DNA from: Echinicola salinicaeni
GTDB taxonomy: Bacteria; Bacteroidota; Bacteroidia; Cytophagales; Cyclobacteriaceae
Length of the DNA stretch: 64,000 nucleotides
Assembly: GCF_014280965.1 (NCBI RefSeq)
Contig: NZ_JACODZ010000002.1
Span: 248,001 to 312,000, forward strand
Direction: 5' to 3'
This document shows, piece by piece, positions 40,926-50,491 of the stretch; position 1 is the stretch's first letter; every line of letters starts with the position of its first letter. The notes under the pieces are model-generated. The model searched no databases. It was given only the letters and a program-made list of their open reading frames with translations, and was not told where the DNA came from. Position numbers and translations under genes: made by a program.

Positions 40926-42005
40926 ATGATGTTTTTAATGATTTTTTTGTTTTGGAGCTCCACTGCCAGCGCTCAGGAAGCCTGGGAGACCTTGGACGTT
41001 CCTTTGGTTTACGGAGCTCCTGAGATGGGGTGGGGAAAAATAAATTATCGATTTCAACAGCCCTATGATCCTGATAAGCCGATCTTGATGATTGTCGAAG
41101 ATGCGTTGACGCAGTTTTTGGATGGCCAAGACTTTGTTGGGGAAGCTATGAACCAGTTTAATGTATTGCTCATTAAAGGAAGGTATGCCCAGCCTAATTT
41201 TGGAGCTCGTCTTTGGCTGGAAGGTGAAGAGCTTGACTGGGAAATGGCTTATAAGGTCTTTAATAGTAGCCAGCAAATAAAAGACTTGGAAGCAGTCAGG
41301 AAATTGCTTTTAAATAACCGATCCATAAGCTTATTGGGAGAATCCTCTGGAGCTGCCATGGCACAGCATTATGTTTCCAGATATCCAGAAAAGGTAAAGA
41401 AGATCTTATTGATTGATCCTATGTTATTGGACCTTCAGCAGGCTATGGGACTTACGATTTATAATATTTTGCCTAATGGTTCAAAAAGTTTCGAAGATGT
41501 TTTTTGGGAGTGCTATCAAAAGGAGCAAACTTCCTTAAATCGAGGAACAATATATGGTGAGTCAAATGATATTGCTTTACAGGTTAGGATTTTTGAGCAT
41601 CTTTATACCTATTTGGACACAAAGGCTAAACTGCCCTCGCCTCTAATTTGGTTGGGAGAAAAAGGAGCTTTATTGGTGAAATCCTATCAAGAAGCTCCCT
41701 TTTCAGTAGAGGGAATCCATTATGATCATTTAAGGGATTTTAAAGGTAAGGCACTGGTATTATCTGGAGAGAAGGATAAACTGGTAGATCATCGTGTGGA
41801 TCAAGTTTTAATATCCTATTATGGAGATGGCTCATTCTTTTTGATTAATGATGGACACCGACTTCCGGCTTTTCAAAATAGCAAATACTATTATGACTTG
41901 TTGGTTGGATTGCTGGGAGAGGATATAAAAAAGAAACAAAATATATATAAAAAGTTATGGGATGAGGGTTGGATTTATCCAATTGGAAATAGACGAGAGT
42001 TTTAG
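40926..42005 (+). CDS. Secreted alpha/beta hydrolase
   Basis: 359 residues with a short signal peptide (to about residue 16, ...STASAQ). The alpha/beta-hydrolase triad is visible: nucleophile elbow GESSG (Ser140), Asp in LVLSGEKDKLVD and His in NDGHRLP near the C-terminus. It is predicted to be an esterase or peptidase-like enzyme in the periplasm or outside the cell; substrate unknown. A sulfatase gene starts 92 bases downstream on the same strand, so carbohydrate-ester cleavage is possible but not shown. Confidence 0.75.
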   Translation: MMFLMIFLFWSSTASAQEAWETLDVPLVYGAPEMGWGKINYRFQQPYDPDKPILMIVEDALTQFLDGQDFVGEAMNQFNVLLIKGRYAQPNFGARLWLEGEELDWEMAYKVFNSSQQIKDLEAVRKLLLNNRSISLLGESSGAAMAQHYVSRYPEKVKKILLIDPMLLDLQQAMGLTIYNILPNGSKSFEDVFWECYQKEQTSLNRGTIYGESNDIALQVRIFEHLYTYLDTKAKLPSPLIWLGEKGALLVKSYQEAPFSVEGIHYDHLRDFKGKALVLSGEKDKLVDHRVDQVLISYYGDGSFFLINDGHRLPAFQNSKYYYDLLVGLLGEDIKKKQNIYKKLWDEGWIYPIGNRREF

Positions 42006-42097
42006 TATTATTGGGCTGTTTGTCACATTATTATCAAGAGCTTTGAAAACCTTCATAGTGTGTGAAGCATGCCAATAATCCGAAAAACCGATAACTT

Positions 42098-43471
42098 ATG
42101 AAAGCTCCCTTTACTTTTCTTCTATTTACCTGCTTTTTCTTATTCGTCTTTCAGTTTTTGGAAGCGCAGTCTTTGACCAAGAAACCAAATATTATTGTAG
42201 TTTTTGCCGATGATTTGGGCTATGGGGACCTTGGCTGTTTTGGGCATCCCACCATTCAAACCCCCCATCTGGATCAGATGGCACAGGAGGGCATGCGTCT
42301 TACACAGTTCTATGTGGGCGCCAATGTTTGTACACCCAGTAGAGCGGCCTTGATGACCGGTAGACTGCCCATCCGTTTTGGTATGGCAGGCCATAAAAGA
42401 GGTGTGCTTTTTCCAGATTCCTCAAGGGGAATCCCCCATGAGGAACTCACTATAGCAGAGGCATTAAAAGCTGAAGGTTACGCAACCGGATTGATAGGCA
42501 AGTGGCATTTGGGACACTTACCAGAGTTTATGCCTAATAACCATGGATTTGATTTTTACTATGGCATACCCTATTCAAATGATATGCGTCCCAATAAAGC
42601 AAAGAATAATAACCGCCCTCCATTACCATTGTACAGGAACGAAGAAGTTATTGAAAGAGGGGTGAACCAGCATACTTTGACCCAAAGGTATACCCAGGAA
42701 GCAATCAAGTTTATCGAGCAAAATAAGGAGCAGCCCTTTTTTCTTTATTATCCTAATAACTTTCCACATGTACCTTTATATGCCTCTGAGGATTTTGAAG
42801 GGAAAAGTGAGCGAGGAATTTATGGGGATGTGGTCACAGAGTTGGACTGGTCAGTAGGCCAGATCCTTAAGAAATTGAAAGAATTGGGACTGGATAAGAA
42901 TACCTTGGTGGTATTTACTAGTGATAACGGACCTTGGCTAACGCAAAAAGAAGCAGGGGGCTCTGCTGGATTATTGTTTGAGGGTAAAGGGTCCACCTAT
43001 GAAGGAGGGATGCGAGTGCCTGCCATTGCATGGTGGCCAGGTGTAATTGCTCCTGGACAGGTCAGTACTTCCTTGGTTACTAGCATGGACTTGTACCCAA
43101 CTTTCATGGGGATGGCTGGAGGATCCATACCCAATGATCGCGAAATGGATGGGACAGACTTGATGCCCGTACTTAATGGCAAGCAAAAGGAGGTAAGGGA
43201 ATTGGTCTATTATTATTTCCATGATAAACTGCATGCTATCCGCAAGGGACCTTGGAAAGCCCATTTTACCACCAAGCCATCTTATAGCAGTGAAAAGCCA
43301 GTAAATCATGAGATTCCTTTACTGTATAATTTGGAGCATGATCCTTCTGAAAAATACAATGTCAATGAACAGCACCCAGAGATTGTCCGGGAAATACAAA
43401 AAGCCTATGAAGAGCATATCAACAGCTTTATACCAGCCCCTTCAATAATGGAAGGAAGAATTGGAGAGTAA
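42098..43471 (+). CDS. Sulfatase (S1 family, GALNS/arylsulfatase-like)
   Basis: 457 residues with a signal peptide (to about residue 23). NIIVVFADDLGYGDLGCFG gives the metal-binding start, VCTPSRAALMTGRLP carries the formylglycine Cys (Cys78 in CTPSR), and GKWHLGH, FFLYYPNNFPHVPLY, FTSDNGPWLTQ and YEGGMRVPAIAWWPG complete the S1 signature of the arylsulfatase A/GALNS type. It removes sulfate from a sugar or ester substrate. With the sulfatase at 13 kb it supports use of a sulfated polysaccharide. Confidence 0.94.
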   Translation: MKAPFTFLLFTCFFLFVFQFLEAQSLTKKPNIIVVFADDLGYGDLGCFGHPTIQTPHLDQMAQEGMRLTQFYVGANVCTPSRAALMTGRLPIRFGMAGHKRGVLFPDSSRGIPHEELTIAEALKAEGYATGLIGKWHLGHLPEFMPNNHGFDFYYGIPYSNDMRPNKAKNNNRPPLPLYRNEEVIERGVNQHTLTQRYTQEAIKFIEQNKEQPFFLYYPNNFPHVPLYASEDFEGKSERGIYGDVVTELDWSVGQILKKLKELGLDKNTLVVFTSDNGPWLTQKEAGGSAGLLFEGKGSTYEGGMRVPAIAWWPGVIAPGQVSTSLVTSMDLYPTFMGMAGGSIPNDREMDGTDLMPVLNGKQKEVRELVYYYFHDKLHAIRKGPWKAHFTTKPSYSSEKPVNHEIPLLYNLEHDPSEKYNVNEQHPEIVREIQKAYEEHINSFIPAPSIMEGRIGE

Positions 43472-43546
43472 TGGTCATGGATAGATATTAAGAAACGCTT
43501 TATGCCAGTATGAGATGGAGAGAATTTAAGTAGGCAATGATAAAAA

Positions 43547-43675
43547 GAGACTGTCTCATAAGTTGGTTTTTGTGTCATTCTGATGAAAGGAAGAATCTCA
43601 AAGTATTGATTTTTAGAGATAAACAGGTCTTTGGATTTCTCCTTACGTCGAAATGATAAATTTTGAGACAGCCTC
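43547..43675. mobile_element. MITE-like element, copy 2 (inverted relative to copy 1)
   Basis: 129 bases ending in GAGaCTGTCTCA and TGAGACAGCCTC (12-base TIRs, one mismatch). The interior carries GTCATTCTGATGAAAGGAAG and, in opposite sense, TTTCTCCTTACGTCGAAATGA, so the unit can fold on itself. The complement of 9480-9609 matches it along its length. It is non-coding, between a sulfatase and an oxidoreductase gene. Confidence 0.8.
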
Positions 43676-43701
43676 TTCTATGTTCAAATTCAGGCTTTAT
43701 T

Positions 43702-45060
43702 TCAAGTATAAGGATGCTGATATCCTTCCCTGTAGACTCTTTTCAATAGTTTGCTTGCCTCGGGGTCATTGGGGATCATTTTTTTGACAGGATCATAACT
43801 TAGTGGTCTGCCCAATTCCATAGATAAATTGGCCAAGATGCAAGATGCTGAGGATATATGTCCCTGCTCAATATCAGCTATGGGAAGATGATTGTTTTCG
43901 ATGGCACTTAGGAAGTCCCGCATATGATTACGGGTCGCAGGTGCTGCATGTAGCTCAATATCCTTTTCTTTAAGATCCTCAGGATATTTTTCTTTTTCAT
44001 AGACTACATCTCCATGAATGGCTTCTCCTTTTCCTTGAGGTACAAAATCATACCTGGTTACACTTGCAGAAAGGGTGCCTTTTTCTCCATAAAGCTTGAA
44101 AGACCAAGGGTAGTCAGGGTCAGCAGGAGTCCCCCAAGAGCGGTGCTGCCATACGCAGTTTAGATCATCGTATTCAAATATCGCTGACTGGGTGTCTGCA
44201 ATATTTGATTTGCCCTCTTTCTGAACGTAGATACCACCTGTAGAGCTGATTTTGCTAGGCCATCCCAAGTCCAACATCCAGCGTACTGTGTCTAACATAT
44301 GCACGCACATATCACCCATAATGCCATTGCCATATTCCATGAAGGTTCGCCACCATCTTCTGTGTGGGATATCATCATAAGGCCTTAATGGGGCAGGGCC
44401 TGTCCAGCTATCATAGTCCAAAAATTCAGGTACAGGTTTCACCTCAGGGTTGCCATTTGCCCTCATATGGTAATAACAGCACATTTCTACATGGGAGATT
44501 TTCCCTAGGAGGCCTTGGTCTACAATTTGTTTTTTAGCCTCAATGAGGTGCGGAGTACTTTTCCTTTGAGTACCCACTTGTACTACTTTATTGTGTTTTC
44601 TTGCAGTTGCTAATATGGCTTCTCCCTCCAGTACATCTACGCTGATGGGTTTTTGTAGGTAAACGTTGGCGCCTGATTTGATGGCTTCTATAGCCTGAAG
44701 GGCATGCCAGTGATCTGGGGAGCCAATGAGAACAATGTCCAATTGGTTTTCTTTAAGCATTTTCCGGTAATCCTTATATGCTTTTGGGGTTTTGCTAGAA
44801 TTTTGTCTTTCACTGACCAACTTTTGGGCATTTTCCAAATGCTTTTCGTCTACATCACAGAGTGCTATTACTTCCAGAGGGGTGACTTGAATCAATTTAA
44901 AAAGATCACTGGTGCCGTACCAGCCACATCCAATGAGTCCAACCCGGTAGTTTTTACGGATATTGGGAATACTCATTCCCATGACGCCAAGTGAGGTGAG
45001 GGCTAATGCTGCGGTACTTCCTTTAATAAAGTGACGGCGGTTAAGGTTTTCTAGGGGCAT
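43702..45060 (-). CDS. Gfo/Idh/MocA-family oxidoreductase, Tat-exported
   Basis: 452 residues. The N-terminus has a twin-arginine signal (NRRHFIKGSTAALALTSLGV, Arg8-Arg9), unusual for cytosolic dehydrogenases but frequent in this Bacteroidota/Planctomycetes subgroup. Rossmann motif VGLIGCGWYG, SPDHWHALQAIEA and the LQKPIS loop (EKP-like, with Gln for Glu) follow, then NGIMGDMCVHMLDTVRWML in the C-terminal domain. It probably acts on a sugar or sugar-like substrate with tightly bound NAD(P) in the periplasm, as known for some exported glycosidase-like members. It is divergent from the DUF4861 gene. Confidence 0.88.
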   Translation of the reverse strand: MPLENLNRRHFIKGSTAALALTSLGVMGMSIPNIRKNYRVGLIGCGWYGTSDLFKLIQVTPLEVIALCDVDEKHLENAQKLVSERQNSSKTPKAYKDYRKMLKENQLDIVLIGSPDHWHALQAIEAIKSGANVYLQKPISVDVLEGEAILATARKHNKVVQVGTQRKSTPHLIEAKKQIVDQGLLGKISHVEMCCYYHMRANGNPEVKPVPEFLDYDSWTGPAPLRPYDDIPHRRWWRTFMEYGNGIMGDMCVHMLDTVRWMLDLGWPSKISSTGGIYVQKEGKSNIADTQSAIFEYDDLNCVWQHRSWGTPADPDYPWSFKLYGEKGTLSASVTRYDFVPQGKGEAIHGDVVYEKEKYPEDLKEKDIELHAAPATRNHMRDFLSAIENNHLPIADIEQGHISSASCILANLSMELGRPLSYDPVKKMIPNDPEASKLLKRVYREGYQHPYT

Positions 45061-45322
45061 TTTATTTCTTGGGTTATTGTGAAAATAAAAATTCTGATTT
45101 TTACCAGTATTTAGTTTAATGCTTCTGAAGATAAATGGTTTGGTACAAAAATAAAAATGGGTTATTATGTTTGGCTATTGACTTGCTTGGGTGGTCTAAT
45201 AGATCAATATTGGGGGGCTGTGGTGGATTTTTGTTTTAATCTATCCAACAAGCTTGCACTTTCAATGGAGGAACCTTTTATTAGCGGTTGATTTTAACCT
45301 AAGCATTAAATAAGCCAATTTT

Positions 45323-46570
45323 ATGATTGATACTATCAGGTTTCCTTTTTTAACTAAAACCTCGAAATCCCAAAAAGGATGGGTGGTTTTATCCGGGGTT
45401 GTTTCCCTTTTATGGTTCTCCTCTTGTAATTCAACATCAAGTGATTTTCCAAAGATAGAAGTTGCCAATCCAAGCGACATGGTCAGGAAATCTGAGACGG
45501 TTGAACTGGAGGCAAAACAGTTCCAATCTTTGATAGACGAATATGGCACAGATCAATTGGTGATTGAAGACCTGGAAACAGGTAAAAGTTTGATCAGCCA
45601 ATGGATAGATCTCGATGGAGACAAAAAGATGGATCAGTACCTGTTCCAGACAGACTTGGAACCAACAGCAAGCAAGCAATTCTTGTTGAGGCCTTTGGAG
45701 GAAGGGGAGGAACAGCCAGAGTCAGAAATAAAGACTTTTTCTAGATTTGTTCCTGAACGTACCGATGATTATACCTGGGAAAATGATAAAGTGGCTTTCA
45801 GAACTTTTGGACCTGATGCCCAACGAAGGATAGAACAAAAATTACCTGACGGTACACTTTCCAGTGGCATTGATGCTTGGCTAAAAAGGGTAAATTATCC
45901 GATTATTGACAAGTGGTACAAAGAGAATGATGAAAAGAAGGGGGCTTATCACCAAGATACAGGAGAAGGATATGATCCCTATCATGTAGGTTCTTCCAGA
46001 GGAATAGGTGGTACTGGTATATGGGAAGAAGATTCTTTGTATACTTCAAGAAACTTTATTAGCTATGATAGGATTGCTGTTGGACCGATCAGGACAGTGT
46101 TTGAATTGAAATATGCACCTTGGGAGGCCAATGGACAGATGGTTTCCGAAACCAAACGCATCAGTTTGGATCTAGGCAGTAACCTGTGTCGCTTTGAGTC
46201 TTCTTATATCAGTGAAGGCAACTTGGATAATGTTACTGTTGGGATTACTTTACATGATAAAAAGGGGGAAGTTTTGATCATGAAGGAAGATGGAATTATG
46301 CGGTATTATGAACCTATTGATGGCAGCATGTTAGGGCTTGGTGTGGTTATGGACCCCAAAAACGTGAAAGAGATTTTGGACCACAGAGTGGATTATAGGG
46401 ACGGAAGTCAGTTGCTCATGGTAGCTGAGCCTAATGACCAATCAATTATATATTTTGCTGGTTTCGGATGGGACAAAAGTGGGCAGTTTGATAATTCAGC
46501 AGATTGGGATCATTATCTCCAGCAGTTTGCCAAAAAATTAAAATTCCCTTTAAAGGTAACAGTACAATAA
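45323..46570 (+). CDS. DUF4861-family lipoprotein
   Basis: 415 residues with an N-terminal hydrophobic segment ending FSSC (Cys35), a lipoprotein signal with a rather long leader. The family pattern includes WIDLDGDKKMDQYLF, GIDAWLKRVNYPIIDKWY, YHQDTGEGYDPYHVGSSRGIGGTG and VGPIRTVFELKY. DUF4861 proteins occur in pectin and uronate utilisation loci; their reaction is not settled to my knowledge. The kduI-kduD pair follows on the same strand after 290 bases, which fits that context. Confidence 0.8.
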   Translation: MIDTIRFPFLTKTSKSQKGWVVLSGVVSLLWFSSCNSTSSDFPKIEVANPSDMVRKSETVELEAKQFQSLIDEYGTDQLVIEDLETGKSLISQWIDLDGDKKMDQYLFQTDLEPTASKQFLLRPLEEGEEQPESEIKTFSRFVPERTDDYTWENDKVAFRTFGPDAQRRIEQKLPDGTLSSGIDAWLKRVNYPIIDKWYKENDEKKGAYHQDTGEGYDPYHVGSSRGIGGTGIWEEDSLYTSRNFISYDRIAVGPIRTVFELKYAPWEANGQMVSETKRISLDLGSNLCRFESSYISEGNLDNVTVGITLHDKKGEVLIMKEDGIMRYYEPIDGSMLGLGVVMDPKNVKEILDHRVDYRDGSQLLMVAEPNDQSIIYFAGFGWDKSGQFDNSADWDHYLQQFAKKLKFPLKVTVQ

Positions 46571-46710
46571 GGGATTATCGATAGAAAATACTCCGATTGG
46601 ACAAGGGAATAGTTAAATAGGAAAAATGACTCCGTTTTGGATGTTCATTTTCTCCTGATAATTGTTAGCTTTGTTTTTAGAGGGTTTTTGATGACCAAAA
46701 GAAGAAAGAT

Positions 46711-46814
46711 CGTAATCGTTTTGAATATTTCTTCCAATCTTATTAAGGTAACAATAAACTGAATTCAAAAAGTGTTTTCAGTTTTATTTTGTGAGGTTGG
46801 GTAATCGATTGCAC
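46711..46814 (+). promoter_or_regulatory. Two LacI-type half-palindromic sites before kduI
   Basis: GTAATCGTTTTG (46712-46723) and GTAATCGATTGC (46801-46812) share TAATCG-TT around a central CG, the usual core of LacI-family operators; the second has the perfect 8-base palindrome AATCGATT. They lie about 140 and 50 bases before kduI, in the spacer behind the DUF4861 gene. No LacI gene is in the window. Confidence 0.35.
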
Positions 46815-46860
46815 AGTTATTGGATATTGAAATAAATTACATAAACAAACATTAGAAAAT

Positions 46861-47700
46861 ATGCATACGAACATCGTAACGAGACATGCTTCGCACCCTG
46901 ATGATGTGAAAGGGTATGATACCCAAAAGCTAAGAGACCACTTTCTTTTAGAGAATATATTTCAGGAAGATCAGATTACGGGTGTTTACACTACTTTTGA
47001 TAGGCTTATCGTAGGAGGCATTGCTCCAGTTAATAAAGCTTTGGAACTTGAAACTGTTGATCAGCTGAAGGCAGAATACTTTTTGGAGCGAAGGGAATTG
47101 GGGATCATTAATGTAGGCGCACCTACATTGGTTACAGTAGATGGTACAGACCATAAATTGAATACTAAGGAGGCCTTGTATATTGGAAGAGGAGTAAAAG
47201 AGGTCGTATTCAATCCTTCAGCAGAAGGGAAGACCTTGTTATATTTTAATTCTGCTCCAGCCCATAAAGCTTATCCTACCAAAAAAGTAGGACTGGAAGA
47301 TGCGGAAAAAGTGGAATTGGGTTCTTTGGAAAACTCCAACCACCGTGTTATCAATAAATTGATTGTCAATAGTGTGGTGGAATCCTGCCAGCTTCAGATG
47401 GGGATGACAGAATTGAAACCAGGTAGTGTATGGAATACCATGCCTGCACATACCCATGATAGAAGGATGGAAGCTTATTTTTATTTTGATTTGGCTGAGG
47501 ATGCTACAGTATGTCATTATATGGGACAGCCTCAAGAAACCAGACATATCTGGATGACCAATCACCAGGCTGTAATTTCTCCTGCTTGGTCTATTCACGC
47601 AGGGTCAGGAACTTCTAATTATACCTTTATTTGGGGTATGGCCGGTGAGAACCTGGATTATGGAGATATGGACAAAGTGGCACCTGTAGACATGAAGTAA
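46861..47700 (+). CDS. kduI: 5-dehydro-4-deoxy-D-glucuronate isomerase
   Basis: 279 residues of the KduI cupin family. The zinc ligands are present: PAHTHDRRMEAYFYF supplies His197, His199 and Glu204, and WSIHAGSG supplies His246, each one residue after the E. coli positions. FDRLIVGGIAP and FIWGMAGEN are also typical. It isomerises 5-keto-4-deoxyuronate, made from unsaturated uronic acids released by pectate, ulvan or glycosaminoglycan lyases, to 2,5-diketo-3-deoxygluconate. The kduD gene follows after 86 bases, giving the next step. Confidence 0.97.
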   Translation: MHTNIVTRHASHPDDVKGYDTQKLRDHFLLENIFQEDQITGVYTTFDRLIVGGIAPVNKALELETVDQLKAEYFLERRELGIINVGAPTLVTVDGTDHKLNTKEALYIGRGVKEVVFNPSAEGKTLLYFNSAPAHKAYPTKKVGLEDAEKVELGSLENSNHRVINKLIVNSVVESCQLQMGMTELKPGSVWNTMPAHTHDRRMEAYFYFDLAEDATVCHYMGQPQETRHIWMTNHQAVISPAWSIHAGSGTSNYTFIWGMAGENLDYGDMDKVAPVDMK

Positions 47701-47786
47701 AAGTCTTATGGTGGTTGACTATTGATCATCAGTGTAGACCTACAGTATTTCAAAAAAGCATTACCAAAACAACTAATAACCAATCA

Positions 47787-48575
47787 ATGAAAGAATTATT
47801 TGACCTGACAGGGAAAGTAGCCTTGGTAACCGGTGCTACGCATGGTCTTGGAATGGCTATGGCTAAGGCATTGGGTAAAAGCGGTGCTACCCTGATAGTG
47901 AATGGACATACACCTTCTAAAATGGAGGCGGCTATCAAGGCCTATAAAGAGGAGGGAATAGAAGCTCATGGCTACCTCTTTGATGTAACCAGTGAGGAAG
48001 AAGTAGATAAAAACATTGCTGATATAGAAGCTAAATTCGGGACAGTCGATATTTTAGTGAATAATGCAGGGATGATCCAAAGAACGCCAGCCATGGAAAT
48101 GGAAGTGGCTGATTTTGCCAAGGTGGTGAATATGGACTTGGTTTCTCCTTTCATCATGGCCAAAAGGGTTTCTAAGGGCATGAAGGAAAAAGGAGGCGGC
48201 AAAATCATCAATATTTGCTCAATGATGAGTGAATTGGGTAGAAATACTGTTTCTGCCTATGCTGCAGCTAAAGGAGGCTTGAAGATGTTGACCAGAAACC
48301 TGGCCACGGAATGGGCCAAGTATAATATTCAGGTAAATGGAATCGGTCCAGGCTATTTTGCTACTGAGCAAACTGCGCCAATCCGCGTGGATGGCCACCC
48401 GTTCAATGATTTTATTGTGAATAGAACGCCTGCAGGCAGATGGGGAGATCCTGAGGATTTGCAGGGAACTACCATCTTTTTGGCAAGTAAAGCCAGCAAC
48501 TTTGTCAATGGACAGATTGTTTATGTAGATGGAGGGATTTTGGCTACTATTGGCAAGCCTTCTAATGAAGATTAA
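47787..48575 (+). CDS. kduD: 2-dehydro-3-deoxy-D-gluconate 5-dehydrogenase
   Basis: 262 residues from the ATG at 47787; the upstream in-frame extension from 47715 does not look like family sequence. A short-chain dehydrogenase with TGATHGLG (17-22 region), NNAG (92-95), catalytic Ser145, and Tyr158-x3-Lys162 in SAYAAAKGGL, ending YVDGGILATIG. It reduces 2,5-diketo-3-deoxygluconate to KDG, which enters the cell's KDG kinase/aldolase route; those genes are outside the window. A terminator follows. Confidence 0.94.
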   Translation: MKELFDLTGKVALVTGATHGLGMAMAKALGKSGATLIVNGHTPSKMEAAIKAYKEEGIEAHGYLFDVTSEEEVDKNIADIEAKFGTVDILVNNAGMIQRTPAMEMEVADFAKVVNMDLVSPFIMAKRVSKGMKEKGGGKIINICSMMSELGRNTVSAYAAAKGGLKMLTRNLATEWAKYNIQVNGIGPGYFATEQTAPIRVDGHPFNDFIVNRTPAGRWGDPEDLQGTTIFLASKASNFVNGQIVYVDGGILATIGKPSNED

Positions 48576-48593
48576 AGATTAACTGATTTGAAA

Positions 48594-48629
48594 AAGCCCT
48601 TTCGGTCTTGTTACCGGAAGGGCTTTTTT
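48594..48629 (+). terminator. Rho-independent terminator after kduD
   Basis: AAGCCCTTTCGG / CCGGAAGGGCTT stem with an 8-base loop and a seven-T tail, 18 bases past the stop. Confidence 0.93.
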
Positions 48630-48730
48630 TGTTTAATTTTTTACATATTTCCGAGAGGGGTATGGCCCATCATCAAATTCATTAAGTGATCTCGAAGGAC
48701 TCGTATGGTATATGAGGGGAGATTGCTTCG

Positions 48731-48765
48731 TTAGGTGACACTTCGACTGAGCTCAGTGGCCACTA
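48731..48765. repeat. REP-like palindrome (TTCGACTGAGCTCAGTGG)
   Basis: CACTTCGACTGAGCTCAGTGG contains the dyad CACTtcgacTGAGCTCAGTG, a form seen as a dispersed intergenic repeat in many Bacteroidota genomes. It is downstream of the kdu genes and the 2H phosphoesterase gene. Confidence 0.6.
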
Positions 48766-48796
48766 AACTTAGTATGAAGGGTAGATAACCTCATGT

Positions 48797-49477
48797 TTAT
48801 AAACAAAACTCACCTAGTTTTTTTGTATTAATACTTTTTTGGTACCAGTCATTATATACAAACTCAATATCCTTTACGATAAAGCTACCAAAATCATGCT
48901 TATTAAATTCATTAACCAACTGAATAAGTCGGGCTTTTTGCTGAAGTGGTTTGGCAAATCTCATAATGGTGGAATGGGCAGTTTGTAAGGTGTATCTTTT
49001 GTCCAAACTTTGCTCCAAAGGACTATTTTTAAAATTTTTTCTGAGTTGGTTTCTTAGGTTTTGAAGACTATTACCTTCTGGATATCCTTTTATTAGCACT
49101 CCTGCTGGACTTAAAACGGTCCCTTTATATTGAATTTGAAAAGGAGGGATTTCGCTGATACTTTTTTTGATGATCTTGACATAATCGGTAATGGAAATGT
49201 TGTTAATAGAAAATTCAGGATAGCAGGAGATGATGGATAAAATGGTGATGTGTAAATCAGCATTAGGGTAGTAATACTGTTCTGGTTCAGTATCTCTGAG
49301 CATGGATATGAAGCCCTGAATTTTTGTTTTTGCGCCATTATCAGGACGGGCTAATAAAGTCAAACCACGTCTGGAATCTTTGATATTATCAGTATGCGGA
49401 TCAATTTCATATTGATCATTTAAAATTATTTCTAAAGAGGATTGCGCTAAACTGAAATAGTGTGCATCTAGATTCAT
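48797..49477 (-). CDS. 2H phosphoesterase-superfamily protein (2'-5' RNA ligase-like)
   Basis: 226 residues from the ATG at 49477; a TTG 13 codons upstream is less likely. Two H-x-T/S motifs are present: LHITIL (His76, Thr78) and TAHSTIMRF (His168, Thr170), at the spacing expected for the two-lobed 2H fold (2'-5' RNA ligase/CPDase relatives). Such proteins act on 2',3'-cyclic or 2'-5' phosphodiester bonds; the real substrate is unknown. No partner genes are apparent. Confidence 0.75.
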   Translation of the reverse strand: MNLDAHYFSLAQSSLEIILNDQYEIDPHTDNIKDSRRGLTLLARPDNGAKTKIQGFISMLRDTEPEQYYYPNADLHITILSIISCYPEFSINNISITDYVKIIKKSISEIPPFQIQYKGTVLSPAGVLIKGYPEGNSLQNLRNQLRKNFKNSPLEQSLDKRYTLQTAHSTIMRFAKPLQQKARLIQLVNEFNKHDFGSFIVKDIEFVYNDWYQKSINTKKLGEFCL

Positions 49478-49651
49478 AATGCTATGATAGTTGCAAGAAG
49501 GGAGTTTTACAACCAATTTTGATAATAATGGTTAGCAAATTTAAGAATAAAAGCATATTTGATGTATATACATGAATTATATTTATATTATTTTAGTTAT
49601 GATAGGGAAAGCAGTCAAATGCTATAGAAGGCGGAGCAGAAATATTTATTG

Positions 49652-50491
49652 ATGAATATGAACAACTTAGCTGATTTTAATCGATTTACAGATGATTTGG
49701 AGGAAAACGGAAAAATCATGCCTGTATTATTTATCGGTCATGGATCTCCCATGAATGGGATAGAGAATAATGAATTCAGTGATTATTGGAAAAAACTGGG
49801 GAAAGAAATTCCTACCCCAAAAGCGGTATTGGTAGTTTCTGCTCATTGGCTAAGTAGAGGAACAAGGATTACGGCCATGGACTTTCCCAATACCATTCAT
49901 GATTTTGGAGGATTCCCTCAAGCACTTTTTGAGGTGCAATATCCAGCACCTGGTGATCCTGTGTTGGCGGCTTACACAGTAAAAAATATTCATTCTACCC
50001 AGGTGGAGCTTGACCATGAATGGGGCTTGGATCATGGAACCTGGACAGTAGTTCGGCATATGTATCCTAAGGCAGATATCCCTGTATTACAGTTAAGCAT
50101 TGATTATTATCAAAGTCCAATATATCACTATGAATTGGCGCAGGAGCTTTATCAGCTGAGGAAAAAGGGTGTCCTGATTATTGGTAGTGGTAATATGGTG
50201 CATAACCTTAGAATGGTCGCTTGGGATAAGCTAAAGGAACCAGAATATGGCTATGACTGGGCCATAGAAATGAATGAAAAATTCAAAAATTTAATCAAGG
50301 AAGGCGATCATAAAGCCTTGATGGACTATCAAAAAATGGGCAAAGCTGCTCAATTGGCCATACCTACACCGGACCATTATATCCCGCTTTTATATACGAT
50401 GGGCTTGAGCAGGTCTCAGGAAGAAGTCAATTTCTTTAATGATAAAGCAGTAGGAGGATCACTGACGATGACATCAGTAAAATGGGGCTGA
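49652..50491 (+). CDS. ygiD: Extradiol dioxygenase-type protein, YgiD-like (4,5-DOPA dioxygenase)
   Basis: About 279 residues from the ATG at 49652; an overlapping TTG one codon earlier and an ATG at 49658 are alternatives. Family signs are LFIGHGSPMNGIENNEFS (His30), VVSAHWLSRGTRI (His65), IHDFGGFPQALFEVQYPAPG and IIGSGNMVHNLR, giving the His metal ligands of the class III extradiol family. YgiD-like proteins cleave catechols such as L-DOPA, at least in vitro; the cellular role is unsettled. The gene stands alone. Confidence 0.9.
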   Translation: MNMNNLADFNRFTDDLEENGKIMPVLFIGHGSPMNGIENNEFSDYWKKLGKEIPTPKAVLVVSAHWLSRGTRITAMDFPNTIHDFGGFPQALFEVQYPAPGDPVLAAYTVKNIHSTQVELDHEWGLDHGTWTVVRHMYPKADIPVLQLSIDYYQSPIYHYELAQELYQLRKKGVLIIGSGNMVHNLRMVAWDKLKEPEYGYDWAIEMNEKFKNLIKEGDHKALMDYQKMGKAAQLAIPTPDHYIPLLYTMGLSRSQEEVNFFNDKAVGGSLTMTSVKWG

